DNA of 64,000 nt from Pyropia yezoensis (taxonomy: Eukaryota; Rhodophyta; Bangiophyceae; Bangiales; Bangiaceae): contig CM020620.1 in assembly GCA_009829735.1 (NCBI GenBank), positions 20,558,020 through 20,622,019 on the forward strand. The letters run 5' to 3'. Below are positions 39,242 through 50,204 of the stretch, one piece after another (positions within the stretch are counted from its first letter, which is position 1; every line of letters starts with the position of its first letter). The notes below the pieces were generated by a model. The model was not told where the DNA came from, made no database searches, and worked only from the letters and a program-made list of their open reading frames with translations. The position numbers and the translations under genes are program-made.

Positions 39242-39870
39242 CGCCCGCCATAAGCCACCGTTACGACGACGGCGGTTCGTACGCTGCGAGCGGCAAGCGA
39301 CCGCCGCGAGACCCCCGCGGCCCCTACGTGGATGACTGGGGCCGTTGGGGTGGCCCCCGGACCCCGCCCTCCCCCGGTTGCTCCTGCCATAGCCACATGG
39401 GCTATGTGTTCCCCTGCCAGACGTTGGCGCGCCCGCTGTGGCCTTCTTCAGGGGCGAGACCCGCCGATCCCCCCCGCTCACCACCGCCTCATCGTCGCAG
39501 CCCTCGTCCTTACCCCGCAACTTCGTGCGCGCCGGCGCGCCGCCCTCTTTGGGATCTCGACCGCTGTCGGGGAGGCTCCGACCGCCCCCCCCCGCCCCCT
39601 CCGCATCGCTACTACGAGGACGCTGACGACGAGACCGGTAGGCCGCCCCCGCCACCCCCTCCCAACGACACGTACCTGCGGCCGCCGCAGCGGCAGCGCA
39701 CCCACGACGGCTGGTCGCCGAACTACCGACCTGCAGGGGGACAAAAAAGCTTGGGCTCGCCCGCCGGCCGTCGCGCTTCCCGTCCGCCGCCGCCGCAGCG
39801 GTTCGTTGGCCGCCAAGACGACGGACGCGGCTACCACCCGCGCTACCACGCGCATCAGGGGGCGGCCTAG
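39242..39870 (+). CDS. Pro/Arg-rich fragment resembling a transposon ORF1 N-terminus
   Basis: The plus frame reads a disordered, charged protein (HRYDDGGSYAASGKRPPRD, later HRYYEDADDETGR, RQDDGRGYHPRY) to TAG at 39870. Composition and style resemble the N-terminal part of the Harbinger Myb-like gene at 44520-45437, and it lies downstream of the relict Harbinger end at 37270. No conserved domain follows, so at most a fragment. The start is uncertain. Confidence 0.3.
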
Positions 39871-40013
39871 CCGCCGCCGCCGCCGCTGCCGCCCACGCCG
39901 CCGCTACCACCGCGTGGCCTGCCTCCGCCGCCCAACTCCCGCAGGGGCGACGCTGAGGACAGCCCTCGCCGCACTGACGGGCGACACCCGCGGCCCCCGC
40001 CGCGCTACTAATA

Positions 40014-40450
40014 CCCATTACCTGCTCCACAAGCGCAACGGCGGTGCACACGTGCACCGGCGGCAGCACTGGCTTTGCCGCCGCCCCCAGCCGCACCCCC
40101 AGCGTCACGGAGCTCAACCGGTGCAGCAGCGGCGCCAGCTCCGCCACCAGCGCCACGCCCATTACCTGCTGCACCACCGTCACGGCGGCGCACCCGTGCA
40201 CCGGCGGCGGCACTGGCTGCGGCGTCGCCCCCAGCCGCACCTCCAGCGTCACGGTGGTCAACCGGGGCAGCAGCGGAGCCAGGTCCGCCACAAGCGCGAC
40301 GGCGGTCAGACGCGGCCACTTGGCACAAGACTCTACACCAGCACCAGGGAAAAGCCCCGCTGTGCGGTCACCCCCAGCCGCACCGTCAGAGTCACGTCGG
40401 TCAACCGGTGCAGCAGTGTTGCCACCCGCTCTGCGGTCGCAACCAGACTC
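40014..40450 (-). repeat. 144-bp tandem repeat, 48-codon unit on minus strand
   Basis: CCCATTACCTGCT at 40014 recurs at 40158 with similar following sequence, and a diverged third unit lies at about 40310-40450. The 144-bp period is a multiple of three. On the minus strand two units stay in frame and give similar 48-residue repeats (APLLPRLTTVTLEVRLGA and APLLHRLSSVTLGVRLGA). The third unit is interrupted by stops. This could be part of a spliced, repeat-containing gene, but no start, end or family is evident. Confidence 0.45.
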
Positions 40451-41300
40451 ACTGCCCCACCGGGTAGACCGCCAGTGCCCCTACTGCTTGCAGCTTCTGC
40501 TCCAGCGGCGACACCAGCCTGTCACTTCGACGCCAGGCACTCCTTCCAACACTGCTACAACTACCAGCGCACGCAAAAACTCCCCACAGACGCAACCTGC
40601 CGGCGGCTGGCAGCGCGCGCCAGACACCACCGCCGCGAACACGCCGCCGATGACAGCTGCCTGTCGCGACTACCAGAGCTGAGCCCAGCCCCGACAGTGA
40701 ATCGGCAGTCACCACCAGCACCATCTCGCTGGCTGCCGCCCACGGCTGCTGGAGACCGCCAGCACCGCCTTGCCACGTCCACCGCCAGCGCAACAGAGGT
40801 CTCCACGACCGCTTAAAGTGAGCTCATCCAGCTCCATATTGCGAGCATGAGCGAGCTGCCCTCAGCGGCGCCTAATGCTTGCACGGGTGACGAGGATGGC
40901 GACGGGCGTGGTGGCGAAGCGTGTGTGCCTGGCGCCCAGCGCGGAGTCTTTTTCCTGCAAGCGCACCCGCGGCCTGTCTCGAAGCTGCGCATCACACACA
41001 CGAGACGCGCCTCGCCGACATTTCGTGAGCCACGTCGCGCAATCATATCGGCCCACGTTTCAGAGCGATGCTTGTGTTTCCACTGGCCAATTAGACGCAC
41101 GACACGTTGTCCCCGCTTTGCGGGATCCCACACAACACGGCTCAAACCGGGCTCGGAGGCCGCAAACCGGCCTGGATGTACTCGCCTCGTTTCAGGGAAC
41201 AGGGCGGGTCGAGTGGGGAAATTCACTGAACTAACAACCCGGTCAGCCTGAGGGGAGGTGAGGGCACAAAGTTAACAAAGCTGCTGGTGGTTTATTGTGT
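40451..41300. other. no supported gene
   Basis: Short frames on both strands without recognisable domains. 40990-41170 has several CCACGT-like words resembling Harbinger subterminal sequence, too weak to call. Confidence 0.4.
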
Positions 41301-41399
41301 GTCCCGCAAAAAGTGGACGTGCACGGGTCGTGCAGTGATTGGTCCAGTGGCTGATATTTGACATGATCACGACACGAGCACGTCCACTTTTTACGGGAC
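41301..41399. mobile_element. 99-bp foldback/MITE-like element
   Basis: Inverted repeats of 22 bp (21 of 22 matching) at 41301-41322 and 41378-41399, ends GTCCCG...CGGGAC, with a 55-base loop. Small size and near-perfect ends fit a foldback or MITE element. No target duplication seen. It lies about 330 bp outside the Harbinger element. Confidence 0.55.
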
Positions 41400-41733
41400 G
41401 CACTATAACAACGCGGGGTGGAAGCGTGGCCTCCATTTCACCAGTCCACCTGAGCCCAGGGCAAAGCTCGGCACCGTCTGCCCACGGGGCCACAGATGGG
41501 TCTGATTTCGCCAGTGCTTCGGGCAAGACAGCCGCAACCCGCAAAACAAAGCTGGGTAGAGACCCTGGTCAAGAGTCCTCCCGACGCGCAACAGGCTTGA
41601 ATGGACCCGTACAGGGCCTCTGCGGGTTTCGACCAGGGTTGCGGTTTGCGCCGGTGCGCGCCGGGATGGCCATTTTTCGGAAAAGCACTCTAACGGAAAG
41701 AGTCAGTCTGTGAAAAGGAAAGTAAGAGGCTAA

Positions 41734-41751
41734 GAGCACGTCTAACGACGT
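41734..41751 (+). repeat. Harbinger left TIR
   Basis: GAGCACGTCTAACGACGT, preceded by target duplication TAA. Confidence 0.9.
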
Positions 41752-44519
41752 CGCCCCAGAGCTCTGAATTGGCCATTTCAGGATGCCACGTAGGACAACG
41801 TGGCCGCCTGCGGTTGGCGGACGGGGTCGAGCCATCCGTGAGCCATACTCAAAGACAGCGACGATTGTGCTTGATGCGGGGACAGGGGCTACATGCTTAA
41901 AACAGGTCCACCTGGACATATTGGGAGTCGGTATTGGCGATCGCGTGTGTTTTCGCGGCCGCGACGGCCGCTGCCGCTCGTCGTCCACAGCCCCACCGTT
42001 GAACCACGGACAGCGCCGAAGTACCCCAAACTGTGCCCAAAGGTACGTGGCTTCGTCTAGAATGCTGCGATACTAGCCACATCCGTTAAATGTTTTGCAT
42101 ATTGTGCAGACACGTTGCAAGATTACGATGGGCTAAGCAGTGAACCATGGATTTAGGGTGCCACGTGGCAGAAACGTGGCGGGCAATCACGCGCGGTACA
42201 CTTGGCGACAGGATGTGCTCGTCCCTGGAGAGGGATGCTCAGAAGCTTGTGCGGTGATCCGCCGCCGACAGATCGATTGCTCGCTGGCGCCGGCGCACAC
42301 GTCACCGGGTTCGACGTATGCGTGGCCCTGGCGGCGGCGTGCAGGAGCGCCTCGGGTGGTCGCCACTCGTGATTTCGAAAAGTGCAGCCACGCAGCATCT
42401 GTATTATTTGGGTCGGGGGCCCTTTGGAGGGCCCTTGGAGGGCCTCGGCACTGTCTGAGGAACAACCTGCCATGGAGAATACTTTGCCCAGTACATCGGC
42501 GAGTTTTGCGGTGACTAGCGCTAGTCTAGTCACCCACGCTGACCTAAATCATGAAATTCTCTTGCCCGGGCGGCTTCGACAGGAAACCCCGTGGAGGGAA
42601 CGAGTGGTGAGCAGCGCCCCGCCGTGTGCAACCGCCGTGTGCAACGGTCCACGTGGGCCTTCCTCGAGAAGCGCTCACAGAACGGAGGAACTCTGTCGCG
42701 CACGCTAGCCCCGCCTCGCGCAGTGTGTACGGCCGCCCACCGCTGGTGCGCCTGCATGAGCACATCGAGGGCCCCTCGAGGCTCGTCCCCGAGCCGAGAA
42801 TTGTATGGACCGGGGTGTGCGGAGAGACACGTCCGTGGTCCCACGCGAGAGAGTAGCCAATAAAATTTCGCGGCAGGTGCAATCAGCGGGGGCGGCGGAG
42901 CAGGTGGTACTGTCGAGGCGGGGCAGCCAATCCCACAACACTCGTTTCTGTCCATCCCCGAGGGTGATGATGCAAGGAAGAGAGGCACAAAGGCTACGCC
43001 GACTGAGCACGATGCAGGGGGACAGCACCCTCGGCAACGACTGTGACGTATGGCGGCAGATGCTACCATCCTTGCCCGGAGATTTTGTGAAGGGCAAAAA
43101 GAAAAAAAGAAAAGAGACCGACCCCTCTGGGGGGGTCGTTTTTCCAGTGTCGGGCTTCTCCACGGCAATATCAGGTGGCAGGCAAGTGGGGCGCTACACG
43201 GGCCCACTCTTGGGGGGAAGCGGGAAATTGGGGAGGAGCGGCGGCGAGCTCAGGGGCTCCTTACGCGCCATAGACAGCGCTTGCGCAGCGCACCCACGAG
43301 TCGCCGCCAAGTGGATGCCCCACAGCGTCTGCCAACATCTAGGGCGCAGATGCCATGGGAAGAGGGGGGGGAACGGTGAGATGCAGGCAGGGGGGGGGGA
43401 AAGGCGACTGTTTCGTCATGGACCCCGCTTGAGGGCCCCTCGCTGTCCACCGTCGTCGCGGGCGCGTGCACGGTGTGGGGGGGAATGGAGAGAGGCGGGG
43501 CGGGCGGTTGGGCGTAGGCGACTGTCTCGCATTGGGCGCCGCGAGCGGGCCCCCCGCGGTCCTCCGACGCAGGGGGGGCTCGCGTGGTGTGGGGGGAATA
43601 GGAGAGAGGAGGGGGGGGGGCTGGGTAGGACGGCGGCTCTCTCAGGGGCTCCCCAGGCGCCCCGCAGAGCTCACGTGCAAATCGCACTGGAGGCGTTGCC
43701 AATTGGCAGCCTCTTTTCGGGGCTCCGCGGGGTGGCCAGGCGGGATTGCATCGCACGCGGCCCTGCTCCGCATTGCCGCCAGGTGGACTCCGCATGCCGT
43801 CCAACGACGTCGCCAGCGCCTCAGCGGAGGAGGCGCGGGGCGGAACGACTGTCTCGCGCCGTGCGCTGTGGGCGCGCTTGCGAGGAGTCGCCACGTGCGT
43901 GCCCGACTCCACCGGCGCAATTTTGAGGAGGGTGGGGATGGGGCCTGCGCGGGGGAAGGGGGTGGGCGCACGTCGGCAGCCACCACGCCCGGCGCGTGCA
44001 TGTGCGGTGCGCTTTCGCCGTTTCTCGCGCAGCCACAGGGTTGGGCGCCCCACTCAGTCCACCAACGTGGTGGGGTGGAGCAACGATTTTTTTCAGTCAA
44101 CCCGGCGGCAAGTCTTCACCTGGCTGCAGCACCTCTTCTCCCCGGAACCGACGGTGGCTGTGCTCCATTACCGTGCTGCACATGCCCCCTTCCGCATATT
44201 CTTCTACCCCACCCCTCTCGTGGTTCCCTTTGGCGCCCCGAGCGCACCGACGCCCTCCTCCCACACCCTGACGCAGAGTCGCGCACTCTTTGCCGTGCTC
44301 TGCCCAGACGCGACAGTGTACCGCTGTGGCTTGCGGTTCCTGCTCCCCCCCGCCACCCTCTCCGCTACGTCCCCTCCTACCCTACCCCGCCCCTGTGGCG
44401 GAAGACCGTGGTGGGGCCTGCGTGGGGTAGTGCGTCCTGCCCAGTATTCGTACGGCGGCCGCGGCGTCGAGGCGGCCGGCGACGACCCCCACTCCCGACG
44501 ACTATTTTAGGGGGGCGCG
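41752..44519. other. noncoding left part of the Harbinger element
   Basis: No supported gene in 2.8 kb. Contains subterminal GCCACGT/ACGTGGC repeats and an imperfect tandem repeat of period about 114 bp at 43400-43620 (each unit with GGCGACTGT and GGTGTGGGGGGAAT), with a further diverged unit near 43846. Long open frames follow from its GC bias. Confidence 0.5.
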
Positions 44520-47093
44520 ATGGGGCGACGACGCCGGCGTTCCCCTCCCTCATCCTCATCGCCACCTACCACACCCCCCCCTCCCTCACCTTGCTACTCT
44601 GAGGTGGAGGTCGAAGGTCGACCACGTCGCCTGCGGCGTCGCCGCTCGCCGACGCGACACGGGCAGGGCGCGCTGCTTCAACTCCGGGCGCGTCCCCCCC
44701 CCTTCAACGCACATCCGCACGGCAACGACGGCGGCCTGGCTGGGCCTCCCTCCTCTGTACTTTCGAGACAGAACTTTGGGCGGCGACAGGGGCTTGGAAG
44801 CCGCCCTGGCCCGCCGCCGACCTCTCCACGCGGCTCAAGACGGATTCCCACCCCCCCTCCCCCGACCTCACCCTGGGGTCGGGGGACGGACACGTCGCCG
44901 AGGCCGCGGGCGCCCCCGGAGGGGCCGTCGCCCCCTCGTCGCCCCCAAGAGCCGTTGACGGCAAGGCTGGACTGGGATCGGGACCGGGCAAGGGGCTTGG
45001 GAACCCGACCCGGCCAACCGCCGCAGGCGCCGTGGGAGCCGCGAGAACGACCGCCTCTGTAGAGGCCACCCCCACCGCCTCTGTGCTATTCCCCACCGCG
45101 GGGGGAGCGCGGGGCGGGGTGGCGACAGGAGCGGGAGAACTACTGGGAGCAGAACCGGCCATCGCGGGACGGCTTCCTGAGGCAGGGCGCGGGTCCCCCG
45201 GGTCGGCCGCGATCACCACCCCGCTGGACGGGACCTCCACCGGGGGGTCGCGGACACGCCCCCGCGGCGCCGCGCGACCCCGCCGGCCAGGGGTTCCCCC
45301 CCGAGTTTGGCGCGTGGCGGAGCGAACGTGACGGTACGGGGTTTGCGCCGCCGAGGCAGTCGCCGCCGCCGCCGCACGAGAGAGGGCGCGAGCGCTGGAA
45401 GCAGAACGAGCCGAGGGCGCAGTGGCAGCGTCCTGCGATGCCGCCGACGCAGACTCAGCGGGCAAGTCCTGGGCGGCTGACGCGGAGGAGGACGCCTTCA
45501 CCGGCCGCAGGGCGCTGGACGGGGCAGCCTCCGCAACAATCCGCGGCGCTGACGCGCCCACAGACAGCACCGACACCACTTCTGGCGATAGCGACGGACC
45601 TGGCGGCACCTAGTGGAATCGCCTCGGCACCTCCCCCTGCGGCAACGCAAGCTGCACCACTGGCGACGACAACGCCGTGGCCGCCCTTTCCGGCATTTCC
45701 AGCGGCGGGGCCGCTAGCACTAGCGAGCTCTCGTGGGCGTCGGCGGACGGCGCCCGCTGTGGAGCGCAAGAAGCGGGGCAGCCACCCCGGGCGCGGTAAG
45801 GGGTGGACCCGTGGCGAGCGGGTGGCCCTCTGTCGCGCTGTCCGGGAGGCGACACTGAACGGCATCCTCGCAGCTGACCAGCAGAAGGAGGAGTACTGGG
45901 GCCAGATGCTTGTGGCAGTGGCCGAGCAGACGCCTGACAACCTGTCGGCCAACCAGATGGCGGAGCGGTGGGGGCAGTGCACCTGGGGCGCCCTGATGGT
46001 GGAGGTTACACGCAACATCAGCCCCTGCTGCCAACGGTTTGCGCACTTCTACCATGTCGCATCGACGACAGCGACGGGGAATATGAACGAGGATGGTATT
46101 CTTAGCTCGGCGCGGTCGCTGTACTCCGCGGCGGCTATGTACGCAGCCGAGCACACGGATGCTGTGAAGGACGCCAAGCGCAAGAAGAGTGGAAGGGCGG
46201 TGCCTGTACGGCGGTCCCGCTTTGTGCCCCAGAACTGGGAGCCGTGCTGGCAGGAACTACGCACGCTGGACAAGTACAGCGGCGCCGCCGCCAACCCAGA
46301 CATTGAGCGCTCATTTCTGGAGGGTCCTCTCAGCGACGAGGACTCTGATGACACCGACGAGGACGAGGAGGGGGACACGATGGACGGAGCGGCTGCTGCC
46401 GGAGGCGAGGACCCGCGGGCCCGACCTGTGCGCGTTCCGGCTCTGATGGATCGACCCGCAATTGGACGCAAGGCCCTGAAGCGGCGCCTGGCAGACGACA
46501 ACGCCGAAGTTGCGTCGCTCGCCGCCTGCGACAAGTCTATGCGGGTGGTTGCAGAGTCACTCACTCGCCGTAACGCTCTCGGGGAGGAGGCACAGAAGCT
46601 GGAGAAGCAGCGGATGGCCATGGACTTATTCAACAGGCCTGAGAACGAGCATACCCCCGAGGGGGTGGCATTCCAGGCCCGAATGATGGCCACGATGGCG
46701 ACCTTTGGCGGCGAGCCCGCGGTTGTGCCCGGTGCGCGCGTTGCCGCAGCAGCGGCCAGCGCAAGCGCTGGGGCGGCGTCTCACAACGACGACGGTGAGG
46801 ACGACGCGGGCGACGACGGCGTTGTGGTCGTGCGGCTGGCGCCAGCGCCGGGCACCCCCCCCTCCACGTCGGCCAACAAGGCGCGCGGCACCAAGTCCAT
46901 GGCGACCAAGGTGGCGCTCGCAGGCGCGGCGCTGCGCGCCGCGGCAACCATTGACCTCAGCCTCCCCCCCCACGTGGGCGGCCCCACGCGCGGCCCTGTT
47001 GCAGGGGCTGCCGCAGGTGTCCATGCCCCACTAGCTAACGAAGGCGATGCGCCCGACAATGACGAAGACGATGAACGCGAGGGCGTCCATTAG
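44520..47093 (+). CDS. Harbinger ORF1, Myb/SANT-like DNA-binding protein (in-frame TAG)
   Basis: PIF/Harbinger elements encode a Myb/SANT-like partner that binds the element and assists the transposase. The core is at about 45790-46070 (GKGWTRGERVALCRAVRE, then SANQMAERWGQC), with tryptophan spacing like a trihelix/SANT fold, followed by an acidic stretch (DEDSDDTDEDEEGD) and a helical C-terminal part (AQKLEKQRMAMDLFN). The safe ORF starts at ATG 45438 (551 codons). The same frame is open further upstream to ATG 44520, with similar Pro/Arg-rich composition on both sides, broken only by TAG 45060-45062. So the N-terminus is uncertain: either translation starts after the TAG or this copy carries one nonsense codon. 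Confidence 0.75.
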
Positions 47094-48338
47094 CGCCAAG
47101 GCACCCTGCGCCGAGACCACAAGAAGCTGATCTGGGGCATATGCGCCGGCGCCCCGTCCACTGTACTGGCCGACGGGGCCACGACCAACAACCTCACACA
47201 TGCCTGCTTATCTTTTTTGTATCTCTTGCTTTGTTTGTTTGTACTCGTTATTGTAGGTAGACCGACCCGCGGACGCATGTGCACCTGCTGCAGATGGACT
47301 CGCGCATGCTCGTGTACCTGTTGCAGATGGAGCCGCGCACGCTTGTGCACAACGCCAGCAAAGGATTTTTTTTTCCCGAGTTGGCCGCGGGTTTTTTTTT
47401 TCCTTCTGGACAACCTCGTCTCTGTGCCGCCCCCCGCCCAATGCTCTCTCTCTCCCCGCCTCCTCCCTCAAGCAGTTCTTCCCACCCATCCCACAGAGCC
47501 CGGGCGCGGCCGTCCCTCCCAGCCTGTGCGCATGCAGCCCCACCCGGCATGGACGTGACGGCGACTGTTCACCGAAGCACTCTCTCTCGGAGCGGATCGT
47601 CCCCACCCCCCCCCCCGCCTCCCACGAACACCGTCACCCAGCCCCCCCCCCCACACTTCAAGCCAGCCCGCGTCCGGGTCGACGGCAACCCAGTTGGTGC
47701 CAGCGACGACAGCAAAATTCCCCCCCCCCTCACACCCCCCCCTCACACCCAGACGCCCCCCCCCCCGGCGGAGCGACACCCGCGACACGGCCGTCAGCGG
47801 AGTGAAGAGGCGCACCTGGTGGCCGCCGGCGCGGAGGGCGGCGGCAGGGAAAACGGCTGCCTCTGCCCGACGGCGTCGGGGGCGGTGGGGGTGGCGCCAG
47901 ACGCGCACCTGCCGCCGCCGCCGCGGACAACGCCTCCCATGCCATCATGTGGCGGCCGATTTGATGATTTTTTTTACTGTACCGGATCGGTCAGGGGAGC
48001 TCCCCCCCTCCCTCCGTCCTCCCTCCTACGCCCCACAGCTTGGACTTGCACAAGCGACCCTGCACATGGCACGCTCGCCTATCAGTCAGATCTCTGCCAG
48101 CGTCGGATGAAACGGAGGCGTGCAGAGGGCGTTGGGCAATCGGAGTGCAGGGAGGTTGCGCAGACGTGCGGATTGCCGGCGTGGGCCGGCTATGCAAGCC
48201 ACAGGTGATAAAGGGAGTGGCAGCCTTGTCCTGGCGCCGGAGAGACAGGGTTGCACAATAGCGTTCGTGTCAGGCGAGCTATGCTTGCCACTCTGGTGAG
48301 GAGATTGGTCCACAAAGATATCAAGCAAGATGCATCAT
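47094..48338. other. spacer between convergent Harbinger genes
   Basis: No supported gene. A related pair of about 30-base units (GCACCTGCTGCAGATGGACTC and GTACCTGTTGCAGATGGAGCC) at 47281-47336, T- and C-runs, and poly-C tracts at 47600-47770. Confidence 0.45.
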
Positions 48339-50204
48339 TCACACAGAGTCCACCTCCAACTCGTGGCGCTGCGCCCACACGTGCGCCGTGAGGGCCTGAC
48401 GGAGGCGTACGTGCCCAACGGGGTTGGTTGCACGGGCCCAAGCCACAATGGCTCTCATCATGCCCGCTTGAAGGGCGTTCGGGGGCACAGGAGGTGCCGC
48501 CACGCCACCCACAGCCGGCTCACCCACGCCACCCCCGGCAGCAGCCCCACCGTCAAGACCCCCCCCCTCCCCTCCCTCACCCATACCACCGACGCCACCA
48601 TCACGCCCGCCGCCAGCCTCTCCCGCCTCGCCGCCACCATCATCACCGCCTCCGCCATCGCCGTCGCCACCATTCGACATGTCACCGACTCCATCGTCGG
48701 CTCCACCACGGCCGCCATCTCCATTATAGCCTGCACTGCTTCCGCCGTCGCCAGCGCCCGCGCCGTCGCCACTGTCGCTGCCACCGCTGCCGCCGCCACT
48801 ACCGTCGTCCACGCCATCTCCTTCACCGTTGCCGCCCTTCCCAGCGTCGCCGGCGTCTTCGCGTCCCCCGACACTGCCGCCACCACCACCACCAACTCCA
48901 CCAACCCCGCCGCCGTCTCCACGGCCTCCACCGCCTCCACCGCCTCCACCGCCTCCACCGCCTCCACCGCCGCCGCCGCCGCCGCCGCTGCCGCCGCCTC
49001 CAACCCCCAGTGCCATGCCCTCACCCCCTTCCTCACCACATCCGGGTAGTAAGCGAGAGACGTACCCATCTCGGCGCAGCTCGGTCACCATGTTGTGTAA
49101 TATGGTGATGGCTTTGGCAGTAACGATGAGCGTTGACACAGAGTAGGCGCGAGCGGGGTGCAAAGCAACGTGAAAGCGCGCGGTTAGTACTGCATAAAGA
49201 CGTTCCACGTCCTTGCGCATCGCCTCTTGCAGCCTGTTGAACGCCCTCTCCTGAGGCGTTTGCGGCATGGCGTGAGGGGCCACAAAAATGGAGTAGCGTG
49301 GGTAGATGCCATCCACAAGATGATACGGCAGAGTCATCTCCTCCCCATTCACAGTGTACGTCAACCCCGGCGGGGGCCACTCCCCCTTGGTGATCTGCAC
49401 CATAAGGGGGCTGTGCGAAAGCACGTTCACGTCGTTGTTACTGCCAGGACAGCCGGCAAACAGGTGCCACACCCACATGTCCTCATCGCAGATGGTCTCC
49501 AGCACAATGTTGGGGTTCTTGTGGCGGCCCTTGTACATCCGCGCGTTGGCAGAAGGGCAGTTGGTCCACGCCCAGTGGCTGCAATCCAGGCTCCCGGCAG
49601 TCCGCGCTCGGCGTTGCGCGCCAGGATGCGCTTCAGGTCCTCGATGGTGGGGGCGCGCAGGTACACGGCCTGGTTTTTTGTGCAGAATGAATGCCACTAG
49701 TCGCCTGACGGCTTCGTGCACCGTCGACTTGGAGAGGCGCACGTACTCGTCCACTCGGTCGGGGGACTCCCCATACCCGAGGACGCGGAAGGCGGCCACA
49801 AGCTTCTTGACGGGGTGTGCCTGCAGCCAGCCCGTGGCGTTGGGGCGCTGCGCCCACCAGGTCAGGTCCTTGATGTCATAGTTGATGCGCAAGAAGAGGG
49901 TACGCGGCACGCGGAAGCGGCGCTCGAAGTCCACCTCATCATAGATGGGCGGCGCGCCGCCGACACCAAAGTTGTCGCTCCTGATCATAGCAACGCCGAG
50001 GGCGAAGTTGCGCTTCTTGTTGGGCATGCAGCCCTGCACAGAACCACGGCGCCGCGCCGGGTCCTTTCGGCCACGGCGGCGGCGCCGCAGGCGTAGGAGC
50101 GTGAGCCGGTGCTGCAGCAACAGCACCAGGGCTGCGTCGTCGTCAAACTCAGCGTCGCCGCCGATGTTTTGAGGCCCTCCGAGCTGTTCCATGCCTCCTT
50201 TCAT
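48339..50204 (-). CDS. PIF/Harbinger DDE transposase
   Basis: Nuclease that cuts at the TIRs and TAA target. Catalytic signature: SLDCSHW (first Asp near 49582), GSNNDVNVL (second Asp near 49435), RKDVERLYAVLTARF (Glu near 49205), and LADGIYP-like VDGIYPRYSIF between them. Upstream are a helix-turn-helix-like RLSKSTVHEAVRRLV and a basic segment. Between about 49590 and 49675 the reading jumps frame and back: the in-family segment (DLKRILARNAERGLPG) is in another frame, so two compensating one-base shifts exist, one at the T-run 49672-49677. A poly-Gly/Asp spacer of about 170 residues precedes a conserved helical C-terminus. The frame opens at 50411, but MKGGMEQL at 50204 is the more natural start. 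Confidence 0.85.
   Translation of the reverse strand: MKGGMEQLGGPQNIGGDAEFDDDAALVLLLQHRLTLLRLRRRRRGRKDPARRRGSVQGCMPNKKRNFALGVAMIRSDNFGVGGAPPIYDEVDFERRFRVPRTLFLRINYDIKDLTWWAQRPNATGWLQAHPVKKLVAAFRVLGYGESPDRVDEYVRLSKSTVHEAVRRLVAFILHKKPGRVPARPHHRGPEAHPGAQRRARTAGSLDCSHWAWTNCPSANARMYKGRHKNPNIVLETICDEDMWVWHLFAGCPGSNNDVNVLSHSPLMVQITKGEWPPPGLTYTVNGEEMTLPYHLVDGIYPRYSIFVAPHAMPQTPQERAFNRLQEAMRKDVERLYAVLTARFHVALHPARAYSVSTLIVTAKAITILHNMVTELRRDGYVSRLLPGCGEEGGEGMALGVGGGGSGGGGGGGGGGGGGGGGGGGGGRGDGGGVGGVGGGGGGSVGGREDAGDAGKGGNGEGDGVDDGSGGGSGGSDSGDGAGAGDGGSSAGYNGDGGRGGADDGVGDMSNGGDGDGGGGDDGGGEAGEAGGGRDGGVGGMGEGGEGGGLDGGAAAGGGVGEPAVGGVAAPPVPPNALQAGMMRAIVAWARATNPVGHVRLRQALTAHVWAQRHELEVDSV

Noticed and set aside
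40813-41226. 137-codon minus-strand frame (RLIGQWKHKHRSETWADM)
   Set aside because: Locally protein-like but no recognised family, no repeat of the pattern, and overlapping equal-length frames on the other strand.
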